From: Nocardiopsis chromatogenes YIM 90109
GTDB taxonomy: Bacteria; Actinomycetota; Actinomycetes; Streptosporangiales; Streptosporangiaceae
Direction of reading: 5' to 3'
Length of the DNA stretch: 50,523 nucleotides
NCBI RefSeq assembly: GCF_000341185.1
Contig: NZ_ANBH01000034.1
Span: 53,493 to 104,015 of the forward strand
In this document: one piece after another, positions 40,608-49,474 of the stretch
Numbering within the stretch: position 1 is the stretch's first letter
Layout of the letters: each line of letters starts with the position of its first letter
Made by a program: the position numbers and the translations under genes
The notes under the pieces: model-generated
Seen by the model: the letters and a program-made list of their open reading frames with translations, nothing else
What the model was told of the DNA's origin: nothing
The model's database searches: none

Positions 40608-41786
40608 GTGCGGGACCGGCTGAGAACGTGTGCGGGGACCACCGTCGCCTTCGCGGTGGCCTTCTCCGCGCTGGGGGCGCCCGCCTGGGCCGAACCCGAG
40701 CCCAACGTCACCGACCGGCCCCCGGTCGGGGCGCCGCGCCCCGGCGCCGCGCCCGCACCCGAGCCCAGCGGGGGGCAGGCCTCCCCGCCCGTGGCCGACG
40801 CCGCTGCGCTCCAGGACGGTACGGACGTCGCCCCCATGGGCGAGCCCCGCAGCCGCGAGTACTTCGCCGTCATGCCCGAGCCGCTGTCCGACAAGGCGGT
40901 CCGCCGGGTGCGCGGCCTGGACGGCGTCGAGGCCGTCGAGGTCGTCGACGCGGCGCGGGTGAGCGTCGAGGGCGAGGAGACCTCGGTCCTCGGCGTCGAC
41001 CCGGGCGGCTTCCGCAACTTCGCCCCCCGCCCCTCCGCCGAGTCCGACGAGATCTGGCAGGGGATCGCCGAGGGCCGCATCGCCCTGTCCGACGACGCGG
41101 GCAAGCAGCGCGGCCTGGACGTGGGCAGCGAGGTCGACATCGCGGGCGCCGAGGGCGACCGGTCCGCAGAGGTGTGGACCCACGCCACCTCGGGCGTCGC
41201 CGGCATCGACGTCCTGATCTCCCGCGACCTCGCCGCCGAGCTCGGTTTCCCCGAAGGCAACGGCCTCATCGTTTCGGCCCCCGACGCCGACCTGTGGAAG
41301 CTCAAGGACCGCCTGGAGGAGGCCCTCGGAGAGGACGCCTCGCTCCAGCTCCTGGCCGAGGACCCCGAGCCGCGCCCGGCGGGCGCGCGTGGGCAGGCCG
41401 TCCCCGAGGACACCATGGAGCGCGTCATCTCCAACGCCGAGTCGATGGTCGGCGTGCCCTACGTGTGGGGCGGCGAGTCCCTGGACGAGGGCGGCTTCGA
41501 CTGCTCGGGGCTGCTGCAGTGGGCCTTCGCCGAGGAGGGCATCGCCATCCCGCGCGTCACCCACGACCAGTGGTACGCCGGGGAGCACATCGAGTGGGAG
41601 GACGCCCGCCGCGGCGACCTCATCTTCTGGCGCTCCGACCCCACCGCACCCGACTACATCTCGCACGTGGCCATCTACCTCGGCGGGGACAAGATGCTGG
41701 AGGCCCCGCGGACCGGCCTGGACGTGCGCGTGACCGACGTGCGCATGCCGAAGATGGCGGGTGTCGTCCGGGTGCAGGTGGACTGA
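40608..41786 (+). CDS. Secreted NlpC/P60 peptidoglycan hydrolase
   Basis: 392 residues. A signal peptide (TTVAFAVAFSALGAPAWAEP) is followed by a Pro/Gly-rich linker. A region of about 200 residues follows (ADAARVSVEGEETSVLGVDP..., KLKDRLEEALGE) and then the NlpC/P60 domain: VGVPYVWGGESLDEGGFDCSGLLQWAF with the catalytic Cys, and SHVAIYLGGDKMLEAP with the catalytic His. It cleaves peptide cross-bridges outside the cell. The GTG at 40608 has GAGG 7 bases upstream. The gene ends 26 bases before a strong terminator. Confidence 0.9.
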   Translation: MRDRLRTCAGTTVAFAVAFSALGAPAWAEPEPNVTDRPPVGAPRPGAAPAPEPSGGQASPPVADAAALQDGTDVAPMGEPRSREYFAVMPEPLSDKAVRRVRGLDGVEAVEVVDAARVSVEGEETSVLGVDPGGFRNFAPRPSAESDEIWQGIAEGRIALSDDAGKQRGLDVGSEVDIAGAEGDRSAEVWTHATSGVAGIDVLISRDLAAELGFPEGNGLIVSAPDADLWKLKDRLEEALGEDASLQLLAEDPEPRPAGARGQAVPEDTMERVISNAESMVGVPYVWGGESLDEGGFDCSGLLQWAFAEEGIAIPRVTHDQWYAGEHIEWEDARRGDLIFWRSDPTAPDYISHVAIYLGGDKMLEAPRTGLDVRVTDVRMPKMAGVVRVQVD

Positions 41787-41811
41787 GCCCGCGTCCGGCC
41801 CCGGGAACGCG

Positions 41812-41842
41812 AAGGGGCGGTGCCGCGCCGGCACCGCCCCTT
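41812..41842 (+). terminator. Terminator of the NlpC/P60 gene
   Basis: AAGGGGCGGTGCCG and CGGCACCGCCCCTT, a perfect 14-bp stem with a 3-base loop, followed by TCTC. Confidence 0.85.
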
Positions 41843-42256
41843 CTCATCTCCTGGCGCCGAGGCCAGCCGGGAGGGGAGGGCTGGACTCCGCAGGAGGGGA
41901 AGCAGGGCGCGTCACTGAGGGAGGGGGAGTCAGCGATACCGGCCCTGCGTGTGGCTTATTCGGCTATCGAACACACGGCTCTCGCCGAGCGGCGTTCGCT
42001 ACCCGGTCAAGGTAAGCAGCGCGGGGGCGTTTTGGCAAGAGCGGTAACGACCTCCGCATCACCGTCATGGCTCCGAAACCGGCGGAAAACGCCGGGGCCG
42101 CGGCCGTTCGCGGGTCAAGGCCGGGTATCGCCGGGTTCAACATCCGGCCCAGGGGCGGCCGCCGTCCAGGGGTTATCTTTGGTGGTGGACGTCACATCCG
42201 CGGTGCGCGGGTGCGGCGGTCGGTGGCCGCGTAGTTCGACCCCGGAGGGCGGACGC
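41843..42256. other. 414-base intergenic region without a recognisable gene
   Basis: No frame looks coding. I checked for a c-di-AMP (ydaO) riboswitch, common beside cell-wall hydrolase genes in actinomycetes, and do not see its conserved core. Present are a CCGGCG GAAAA CGCCGG hairpin (about 42080), a GTGTG...CACAC pair near 41951-41977, and a GGTTATCTTT patch (42172) that may belong to the 42257 promoter. Confidence 0.45.
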
Positions 42257-43981
42257 ATGAGCAGCCGTGACGGGACCGGCGCGGGGGCGCGCGGACGCCC
42301 CGAGGGCGCGCATCCTCCCGTGATCGTGGCCGGGGCGGGGCCGGTGGGGCTCACCGCGGCCCTGGCGCTCGCCCGCGCGCGCGTCCCCTGCACGGTCCTG
42401 GAGGCCGAGGACGCGCGCGGCGCCGCCTACTTCCGCTCCACGGGATCCAAGGCGATCTGCTTCCAGCGCGACATCCTCGACGTCTTCGACCGCTTGGGGG
42501 CGGGCCGGAGCGTCATCGCCGAAGGGACGACGTGGACGACCGCCCGCACCTACTACAAGGGCCGCGAAGTCCGCACCGTCACCTTCCCGGCGGGGGCCGG
42601 CGGCGGCGAGGGCCTCCTGCCGCCGTGGATCAACATCTCCCAGGCGCGGGTCGAGGAGGAGCTGCTCGCCGCCGCAACGGCCCACCCCGGCATCGACCTG
42701 CGCTTCGGGCACCGCGTGGTGGGGATCGCCCAGGACGGCGAGCCGGACGGGGACGGCGCCGGGGCCTGGAGCGGCGGAGGGGGCGACGGGCTCCTCGTCG
42801 AGGCCGAGACCCCCGGCGGGACGGTGCGGATGCGCGCCTCCCACCTCGTCGGCGCCGACGGCCCGCGCAGCGCGGTGCGCACGCTGACGGGCGTGCCGTT
42901 CCCGGGCGACTCCTTCGGCGACCGCTTCCTCATCTGCGACATCCGTGCCGACCTGCCCTTCCCCAACGAGCGGCGGTTCCACTTCGACCCCGAGTGGAAC
43001 CCCGGCCGCCAGGTGCTCGTGCACCAGTGCCCCGACTCGACCTGGCGCATCGACTGGCAGGTGCCCGACGGGTACGACCTGGAGGCCGAGCGCCGCAGCG
43101 GGGCGCTGGACGAGCGCATCCGCAAGATCGTCGGCGACGGCGACTACACGCTGGTGTGGTCGTCGGTGTACCGCTTCCACGAGCGGTGCGCCGAGCGCAT
43201 GCGCGTGGGGCGCGTCCTGCTCGCCGGGGACGCCGCCCACCTGTACGCCCCCTTCGGCGCGCGCGGTCTCAACAGCGGGGTGCAGGACGCCGAGAACCTC
43301 GCCTGGAAGATCGCGTGCGCGCTCAGGGCCCCCGACCCCGCGGCGGCGGACGCGCTCCTGGAGACCTACCACTCCGAACGCTGGGCGGCCGCCCGGGAGA
43401 ACCTGCGCGTCACCGGGGACACGATGCGGTTCCTCGTCCCGCACACCGAGGAGGACCGGCGGCGCCGACGCGAGGTGCTGGAGCGCGCGCTGGAGGATCC
43501 CCGCGCGGGGGACCGCATCGACTCGGGCAAGCTCGCGGAACCCTTCCGCTACGCCGACTCGCCGCTGACCACCCCCGCCGGGCCGGTGCCGCCCCAGGCC
43601 CGCCCCGAGGCCCCCGCCCCCGGCGACATCTGCCCCGATGCCCTGTGCACGCCCGCCGACGCCGCAAAGGGGCCGCGCGTGCGCCTGCGGTCGCTCTTCG
43701 GTCCGGGGTTCACCGTCATCGCCCACAAGGAGGCCGACGCGGCCGCAGCCGCACGCGAGTGCACGGGCCTTCCCGCTGACGTGGCGCCGCTCGCGCTGGA
43801 GCGCGTCGACACCTCCGGGGCCGCAGCCGACGCGCTCGGCCACCCGCAGGGCACCGTGTTCGCCGTGCGGCCCGACGCCCACCTGTGCGCCGTCCTGCCC
43901 CCGGGAACCCCGCCGGGCCGGGTCCGGTCCGCGATCGAACGCGCCTGCGGCGCGCGGGCACCGGCCCGGCGGGGTAGGTGA
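42257..43981 (+). CDS. FAD-dependent monooxygenase (phenol hydroxylase-like group)
   Basis: 574 residues. FAD motif VIVAGAGPVGLTAALALARA; DG motif HLVGADGPRSAVRTL; GD motif VLLAGDAAHLYAPFGARGLNSGVQDAENLAWKIA. A C-terminal thioredoxin-like domain is typical of the PheA/TfdB/MhpA group. It hydroxylates an aromatic ring. Because a homogentisate dioxygenase follows (56-base gap), an ortho-hydroxylation that yields homogentisate is a reasonable guess, but the substrate is not visible in the sequence. GGAGG lies 8 bases before the ATG. Confidence 0.9.
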   Translation: MSSRDGTGAGARGRPEGAHPPVIVAGAGPVGLTAALALARARVPCTVLEAEDARGAAYFRSTGSKAICFQRDILDVFDRLGAGRSVIAEGTTWTTARTYYKGREVRTVTFPAGAGGGEGLLPPWINISQARVEEELLAAATAHPGIDLRFGHRVVGIAQDGEPDGDGAGAWSGGGGDGLLVEAETPGGTVRMRASHLVGADGPRSAVRTLTGVPFPGDSFGDRFLICDIRADLPFPNERRFHFDPEWNPGRQVLVHQCPDSTWRIDWQVPDGYDLEAERRSGALDERIRKIVGDGDYTLVWSSVYRFHERCAERMRVGRVLLAGDAAHLYAPFGARGLNSGVQDAENLAWKIACALRAPDPAAADALLETYHSERWAAARENLRVTGDTMRFLVPHTEEDRRRRREVLERALEDPRAGDRIDSGKLAEPFRYADSPLTTPAGPVPPQARPEAPAPGDICPDALCTPADAAKGPRVRLRSLFGPGFTVIAHKEADAAAAARECTGLPADVAPLALERVDTSGAAADALGHPQGTVFAVRPDAHLCAVLPPGTPPGRVRSAIERACGARAPARRGR

Positions 43982-44037
43982 AGGTCAGGGACCGAGGAGG
44001 CGCCAGGGGGCGGACGGCCCCCGGAAAGGACGGCGAG

Positions 44038-45207
44038 ATGCCCTTCTACAGAGCGGTCGGAGAGCTTCCCCGCAAGCGGCACACCGTCTTCCGCCGACCG
44101 GACGGGGGCATCTACGCCGAAGAGCTCATGGGGGAGGAGGGCTTCTCCTCGGATTCCTCGCTGCTCTACCACCGGTACCTGCCCACGGCCATCCTGAACT
44201 CCGAACCCGCCGAAGACCTGCGCGCGCCGGGCGAGGCCCGGCCCAACCTTCCCCTGGCCCCGCGCCACTTCCGCACAGGCGAGCTTCCGGTCAAGGGCGA
44301 CCTGGTCACCGGGCGGCAGCTGCTGGCCGGAAACGGCGACGTGCACCTGTCCTACGCGGCGGTGGAGGAGGAGAGCGGGCTCTACCGGAACTCGGTCGGG
44401 GACGAGACGGTCTACCTGCAGTCGGGCAGCGCGCGCTTCGAGTCGACCTATGGCGTGATCGAAGGGCGCGAGGGCGACTACATCACCGTGCCCACCGGGA
44501 CCATCCACCGCTGGGTCCCGCACGGCCGCGTGCGGGCCCTCGTCATCGAGGCGTCGGGGCACATCCGGCCGCCGCGCCGCTACCTGTCCTCCTTCGGGCA
44601 GTTCCTGGAGCACGCGCCCTACTGCGAACGGGACCTGCGCGGGCCGACCGAGCCGTTCACCGCCGAGGGGCCCGAGGGCCGGACCGCCACGCCCGTCCTG
44701 GTCCGCACCCGGGCCGGGCTCAGCAGGATGACCTTCGCCCACCACCCCTTCGACGTCGTCGGGTGGGACGGCTGCCTGTACCCCTTCGCCTTCAACATCG
44801 AGGACTTCGAGCCGATCGTGAAGAAGACGCACGCACCGCCGCCGGTGCACCAGACGTTCGAGGGGCCCAACTTCGTGGTGTGCTCGTTCTGCCCGCGCCC
44901 GCTGGACTTCCACGAGGACGCGGTGCCCATCCCCTACAACCACCACAACGTCGACTCCGACGAGTTCATGTACTACGTCGCGGGGGACTACGCCGCGCGC
45001 AAGGGGTCGGGCATCGGCATCGGGTCGGTCTCCCTGCACCCGGCCGGGTTCACCCACGGCCCCCAGCCGGGCGCGGTCGAGGCGGCGCTCGGGGCGCCGT
45101 CCACCACCGAGACCGCCGTCATGGTCGACACCTTCCGGCCGCTGGACATCGGACCCGCGGGGCGTGCCTCGGAGGACCCCGCCTACGCCTGGAGCTGGGC
45201 CCGCTGA
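44038..45207 (+). CDS. hmgA: Homogentisate 1,2-dioxygenase
   Basis: 389 residues, full length for the compact bacterial form. The iron site is intact: His in YNHHNVDSDEF, Glu in DEF and His in FTHGPQ, matching human H335/E341/H371. The cupin-like N-terminus includes GDETVYLQSG and PTGTIHRWVP. It opens homogentisate to maleylacetoacetate with O2. AAAGGA lies 7 bases before the ATG at 44038. The stop overlaps the next ATG (TGATG), so it is coupled to the 45207 gene. Confidence 0.88.
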   Translation: MPFYRAVGELPRKRHTVFRRPDGGIYAEELMGEEGFSSDSSLLYHRYLPTAILNSEPAEDLRAPGEARPNLPLAPRHFRTGELPVKGDLVTGRQLLAGNGDVHLSYAAVEEESGLYRNSVGDETVYLQSGSARFESTYGVIEGREGDYITVPTGTIHRWVPHGRVRALVIEASGHIRPPRRYLSSFGQFLEHAPYCERDLRGPTEPFTAEGPEGRTATPVLVRTRAGLSRMTFAHHPFDVVGWDGCLYPFAFNIEDFEPIVKKTHAPPPVHQTFEGPNFVVCSFCPRPLDFHEDAVPIPYNHHNVDSDEFMYYVAGDYAARKGSGIGIGSVSLHPAGFTHGPQPGAVEAALGAPSTTETAVMVDTFRPLDIGPAGRASEDPAYAWSWAR

Positions 45208-46223
45208 TGCCGGGCAGCGGCTACACGGACCCGCCGGGGGCGATCCTGCTGCACGGGCTGGTCGACGACGCGGGCCTCCTGCCGCCCGCGCCGCTGCCGC
45301 TCTTCCAGGCGCTGCAGCGCAACCGCACCGACCGCATCATGGCGCATCCCCTGCTCAGCCGCAGGCTCCTGTGCCCGTCCGGGCTGCTGCCCGAGCTGGC
45401 CCGGCGCACCTGCCGCGGCGACGGCGCCTCCGCGGAGGCCGCCTTGGACGGCACGGTGCAGGGCGAGGTCGACCGTGAACTGGAGGCGGATCCGGTTCCG
45501 GCGACAGGGCGCGGGACCGGCCCCGACCGCGGCCGCCCGGTGCCGCCCCCGCCGAGCCGACCGGAGACCCCCTTGGACGTGGGGGTGGTGCTGGACGGCG
45601 ACGGAGGGGCCGTGCCCGTGGACGTCGCCGGGTTCCCCGGCGTGCGGGTGGTGCACGTGGAGACCTGGGCGCTGCCGGAGGAGGTGCGCCGGGCGGCGCT
45701 CCTCGCAAGGGTCGGCGGCTCCTTCCGGCTCCGGACGGTCTACTTCGAGATGCCGCGCGGCTCGCGCCGCGTGGAGTCGGTCGCGGCGCTGAGCGGCGCC
45801 CGCCCGCTGGGGGTGCGCATCCGCTGCCACGGAACGCGCGCCTGCCCGCCGCCCGGCGTCACCGAGCTGGCCGACACCATCGGCGAGTGCGTGTTCTGGG
45901 ACGTGCCGTTCCGCGTCGCCGCCGGGCAGCACCGGGCGGTGTCGGCCCCGGCGGTCGGCGGGCTTCCCGTCCGCCACGGCTACCTCAACGTCCTGCTGGC
46001 CACGGCGGCGGCGGTGGAGGGCGCGGGCTCGGGGGAGGTGCGCGAGGTGCTGCGCACCAATGATGAGGAACTGATCGCGGCCCGGTTCGCGGCGGTGGGG
46101 TGGAGGACCGCCGTGCGCACGCGCCGGGTGTTCACCGGGATGGGCGCGCGCAGCACCGGCGAGCCGCCGCGCGACGTCGAGCGCTTGGGACTGATGGGAA
46201 CGGTGGGGGAGGGGGTCGCGTGA
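45207..46223 (+). CDS. Conserved hypothetical protein in the homogentisate cluster
   Basis: 338 residues, no signal peptide. There is a poorly conserved N-terminus with an inserted Pro/Gly/Arg-rich linker (about 85-120). A C-terminal domain follows with VRIRCHGTRACPPPGVTELADTI, VPFRVAAGQHRAVSAP, VRHGYLNVLLATAAAV and RRVFTGMGARST...PRDVERLGLM. The GxxHAV...HGyLNvLLA signature occurs in a widespread unnamed family (from memory). It is coupled by overlap to the dioxygenase upstream and to the fumarylacetoacetase-like gene downstream, so a role in the same pathway is likely. Confidence 0.75.
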   Translation: MPGSGYTDPPGAILLHGLVDDAGLLPPAPLPLFQALQRNRTDRIMAHPLLSRRLLCPSGLLPELARRTCRGDGASAEAALDGTVQGEVDRELEADPVPATGRGTGPDRGRPVPPPPSRPETPLDVGVVLDGDGGAVPVDVAGFPGVRVVHVETWALPEEVRRAALLARVGGSFRLRTVYFEMPRGSRRVESVAALSGARPLGVRIRCHGTRACPPPGVTELADTIGECVFWDVPFRVAAGQHRAVSAPAVGGLPVRHGYLNVLLATAAAVEGAGSGEVREVLRTNDEELIAARFAAVGWRTAVRTRRVFTGMGARSTGEPPRDVERLGLMGTVGEGVA

Positions 46224-47620
46224 CCGTGGACACGGATCGGACGAACGGGACGAGGACGACGTGGGTGTCCGGTGCCGACGAGGCCGGATACGGCGCGGAC
46301 AACCTGCCCTACGGGGTGTTCCGCGAACGCGCGGGCGGGGCCGCCAGGGTCGGGGCGCGCATCGGCGGCATGGTGCTCGACCTCGCGCCGCTGCTGAGGG
46401 CGCCCGAATTCGCCCGGCCGTCGCTGGTGCCGTTCATGGCGATGGGGCCGATCGCCTGGCGCTCGGTGCGCGCGCGCATCAGCGGGATGCTGGCCGACGA
46501 GGCGGGGCGGGCACAGGCCGAACCGCACCTGATCCCGTTGGAGCGGGTGGAGATGGCCGCCCCGGTCGCACCGCGCGCGCATACGGGCTATCTGTGCTCG
46601 CTGGAGTACGCGAGCAACGCGGCGCGGATTCTGGCCCCCGGAGAGGACGTCCTTTCGGGGCCCTGGGAGGACCGGCCGCTGGGCGGCGGGGGACGACCCG
46701 CGTCGGTGACCGATCCGGGTGGCCCGGTACCGCGGCCGAGGGGGCGGCGGGCCGCCCGCCCCGCCCGGAACGGGACCGCCTCAGGGGCGCTGAACGGGGG
46801 CGGGGAAGGCCGTGACGCCGGTGCCCTGGGAAGTGCGTGGCTTCCTTCCGAGTCCGAGTCCGGGGCCGCCGGTACACCGGGGCCCACCGGCACCGCCGGG
46901 GACACGGGGCCTTCCGGGAGCGCGGCCCGGCCGACCGAGGACGACCTCGGCCCGAGCAGGCGCCTGGACGTGGGCGCCGAGCTGGCGTTCGTGGTGGGCT
47001 CACCGAACACGCCGGGCAGCCGGATTGCGGTGGTCGACTTCGCGGAGCACGTGTTCGGCGCCGTCCTGATCGCCGCCTGGTCCGCCCGCGACCTGCCCGC
47101 CGAGGACGAGCCGCCGGGGCCCCTGCCCGGCCGGGCGGTCGCCACGTCGGTCTCGCCGTGGGTGGTGCCGCTGGACGCCCTAGGGGCGGCCCGCATTCCG
47201 GCCCGGGACCGCACCCCGCCGCTGCCCCACCTGCGCAGCATCGCGGACTGGGGGCTGGAGGTGGCGTTCGAGCTGAGGGTGAACGGCCAGACGGTGGCCC
47301 GGCCGCGACTGGGCGGGGCGTACTGGACCCCGGACCAGATGGTGGCGCAGCTGACGGCCGACGGGACGGCGCTGGAGACCGGCGACCTGGTGTCGACGGG
47401 GACGGTGTCGGGCGCGGGCCCCGCCCGGGAGGAACGCGGAAGCCTGTTGGAGCTGGGCGGGGGAGGAGAGCATCCGCTGGTCCTGCCGGACGGTACGGAA
47501 CGGGCGTTCCTGGAGGACGGGGACCGCGTGTCGGTGACCGCCACGGCACCCGGCCTGGGAGGCGGCTTCATCGGCCTGGGCGAGGCCGAGGGGACCGTGG
47601 CCCCGGCGACGCAGGAGTAG
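46220..47620 (+). CDS. Fumarylacetoacetase homologue with degenerate active site
   Basis: 466 residues. Family landmarks include ADNLPYGVF near the start, AFVVGSPN, AEHVFGAVLIAAWSARD, TSVSPWVVPLDAL and GAYWTPDQMVAQLTADG. Aligned by eye with mammalian FAH, the metal ligands D126, E199 and D233 become Gly123, Gly252 and Ala286, and the base H133 becomes Tyr130; only E201 (Glu254) remains. A disordered insert of about 60 residues (Ser/Gly/Pro-rich, 175-240) separates the halves. Hydrolytic activity is therefore doubtful. GTG start overlapping the upstream stop (GTGA). Confidence 0.82.
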   Translation: MTVDTDRTNGTRTTWVSGADEAGYGADNLPYGVFRERAGGAARVGARIGGMVLDLAPLLRAPEFARPSLVPFMAMGPIAWRSVRARISGMLADEAGRAQAEPHLIPLERVEMAAPVAPRAHTGYLCSLEYASNAARILAPGEDVLSGPWEDRPLGGGGRPASVTDPGGPVPRPRGRRAARPARNGTASGALNGGGEGRDAGALGSAWLPSESESGAAGTPGPTGTAGDTGPSGSAARPTEDDLGPSRRLDVGAELAFVVGSPNTPGSRIAVVDFAEHVFGAVLIAAWSARDLPAEDEPPGPLPGRAVATSVSPWVVPLDALGAARIPARDRTPPLPHLRSIADWGLEVAFELRVNGQTVARPRLGGAYWTPDQMVAQLTADGTALETGDLVSTGTVSGAGPAREERGSLLELGGGGEHPLVLPDGTERAFLEDGDRVSVTATAPGLGGGFIGLGEAEGTVAPATQE

Positions 47621-47781
47621 GGCGCCGGGCAGGCGTCGGGAGGGCCGTCCGAGCACGAGGAGGCGGCGGCGGAGGCGGGCCCTTCTCGCCGCGGTGCCGT
47701 CGGCGGTGTGCGCGGCCGGGACGGCCGGGGGCCCGCCGGGCGCAAGCCAGGGCAGGGACCGCCCCGCCTCCGGAACGCCCA

Positions 47782-47811
47782 GGGCGCCGCCGTGCGAGCA
47801 CGGCGGCGCCC
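47782..47811. terminator. Hairpin terminator between convergent genes
   Basis: GGGCGCCGCCGTGC, loop GA, GCACGGCGGCGCCC: a perfect 14-bp stem between the fumarylacetoacetase-like gene (+) and the 47856 gene (-). Confidence 0.8.
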
Positions 47812-47855
47812 CCGGTGCGGGTCGGTCGTGCGAGACGGCCGCGCGCACCACCTGC

Positions 47856-49217
47856 TCAGTCGCCCATGCGCTGGGCGGGCAGGGTCCACGGTGCCTGGTG
47901 CCACGCGCCCGCGTAGCGCGCGGTCGCATCCTCACCCTTCTCGGCGCCTTCCTCGTACCACCACTCGTCGGCCTTCAGCCGCTGGATGCAGGCGTCCACC
48001 GCGGTCCTGCGGTCGGCGATGGCGGTCTCGCCCCAGAACTCGGTGAACTTCTCGGCGTCCCGGGCGGTCTCCCGCATCTCCCCGTCCAGCTCGCCGCCGG
48101 TGATCTCCTCGGCCAGGCAGGTCCGGACATCGACGGCGGTCGCCCCTTGGGGAAGGCGGATGCCCACGGTCTCCCCGTCGGTCGCGGCCTCGGCGCCCTC
48201 CTCCTGCGCCGCGGCGTCCTCGTCGGCGGCGGGCTCCTCGGAACCGTCCGCGTCCTCGGCGGCGCCCTCTTCGGTGCCCTCGGTGTCCTGCTGAGCGGCG
48301 TCGTCCGCGGCCGCCTCGGAGCCGTCCGCGTCCTCGGCGCCGGTCCCGGCGGCCTCGTCACCGGTCTCCGGGGCGGCCCCGTCGCCGTCTCCGGCGGGCT
48401 CGGTGCCCTCGCCCTCGGCGTCCTCGGCGGGCTGTTCCCCGGGGGCCTCCTCCGCAGGGGCCTCGGCGGCGGGCTCCTCGGCCGCGGGCTCCCCGGCATC
48501 CTGCGGGGTCTCGGGCTCCGGCTCCTCCGCGGGCGCCTCCTCGCCCGGCTGGGCCTCGGCCGGGTCCTCCGCTGCCGGGTCCTCGGGCGCAGGGTCCTCC
48601 TGCGGCGCCTCCTCCTCCGGCGCCTCTTCCTGCGGCGCCTCCTCGCCGGGCTCGCTCGCGGCCTCCGACACCTCCGCGGCCTGCGGCCGGACCGAGGTGG
48701 CGAACTTGGCCAGCTCCTCGGCGTCCCACTTCTCGGGCTGCAGGTAGGCGGCGACCGCGACGCCCTCCTCCTGGAGGAAGAAGTAGTCGCCCGTGGCCTC
48801 GGAGACGTAGGCCTCCTGCCGCTCGGACTCGGCCTCCACCCGCTCCAGGGACGCGTCCTCAAGGTGGTCGTAGCGCCGGCTGCGCAGCACGTCGAGCGAG
48901 GTCAGGTCGGCGTCCCTCAGGATCGCGACCTTGCCGTAGGTGGAGTCGGGCCCCTGCACCCACGCGATGTGCGAGGCCCGCTCGCCCTTCTTGCCCGTCG
49001 CCGATTCGGCGCTGATCCCGTACCGCTCCAGCTCCGGCGGCAGGTACCCGATCTCGAATCCGTCGATGGCGTAGGTCGAGGCGCGCTGCTGGATAACCGG
49101 CCAGCGCAGCCCCTCGTCGTCGGCGGCGGCCGACGCGCCGCCCAGCAGACCGAACCCGGCCAGACAGACGGCGGTCCCCCCTGCCAGCGCTATCCACCGC
49201 TTCTGGTGCTTGCGCAT
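47856..49217 (-). CDS. Secreted protein with long Glu/Pro/Ala-rich region
   Basis: 453 residues. A signal peptide (KRWIALAGGTAVCLAGFGLLGGASAAAD) is followed by an N-terminal domain (about 30-150) with ERYGISAESATGKKGERASHIAWVQGP and FFLQEEGVAVAAYLQPEKWDAEEL. An acidic, Glu/Pro/Ala/Asp-rich stretch of about 190 residues follows, and then a C-terminal domain with VDVRTCLAEEI...FTEFWGETAIADRRTAVDACIQRL. The acidic stretch is probably an extended spacer through the wall. No family is recognised. AGAGG lies 7 bases before the ATG at 49217. Confidence 0.72.
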   Translation of the reverse strand: MRKHQKRWIALAGGTAVCLAGFGLLGGASAAADDEGLRWPVIQQRASTYAIDGFEIGYLPPELERYGISAESATGKKGERASHIAWVQGPDSTYGKVAILRDADLTSLDVLRSRRYDHLEDASLERVEAESERQEAYVSEATGDYFFLQEEGVAVAAYLQPEKWDAEELAKFATSVRPQAAEVSEAASEPGEEAPQEEAPEEEAPQEDPAPEDPAAEDPAEAQPGEEAPAEEPEPETPQDAGEPAAEEPAAEAPAEEAPGEQPAEDAEGEGTEPAGDGDGAAPETGDEAAGTGAEDADGSEAAADDAAQQDTEGTEEGAAEDADGSEEPAADEDAAAQEEGAEAATDGETVGIRLPQGATAVDVRTCLAEEITGGELDGEMRETARDAEKFTEFWGETAIADRRTAVDACIQRLKADEWWYEEGAEKGEDATARYAGAWHQAPWTLPAQRMGD

Positions 49218-49241
49218 GTTTCGACCTCTCGTTTGACTACC

Positions 49242-49284
49242 TAGCGTGGTATTGATGGCACGTAGCGTGGTGCAAAATGCCATC
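49242..49284. promoter_or_regulatory. TAGCGTGG direct repeats with flanking inverted repeat
   Basis: TAGCGTGG occurs at 49242-49249 and 49263-49270, exactly 21 bases apart (two helical turns). GATGGCA (49254-49260) and TGCCATC (49278-49284) form an inverted repeat across the second copy. The element lies 25 bases before the start of the 47856-49217 gene and in the divergent region with the phosphodiesterase gene. Confidence 0.5.
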
Positions 49285-49474
49285 ACCATCAAAAGTCGCA
49301 CACGACGTAGTGAAACGGTCACAAGGAGTGCATCGTGTCGAGATTTCGCTCCGTCTCCCGCCGGGGTGTTCCCAGGGGCGGCATGGGCGCCTCGCTTCGA
49401 GGTCACCCGGAGGTAACCGTCCGAGTCGAGTCTTGAACGGTCGGTGAGAACCGGTCTCGATGAGAAGGAGTGTC

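Noticed and set aside
41843-42256. c-di-AMP (ydaO) riboswitch near the NlpC/P60 gene
   Set aside because: The conserved core of the riboswitch is not present, and the gap lies downstream of that gene.
40517-43981. Single 1154-residue protein spanning the NlpC/P60 and monooxygenase genes
   Set aside because: The first two thirds are a shadow of the NlpC/P60 gene and an intergenic region with a strong terminator. The monooxygenase starts at 42257 with its own ribosome site.
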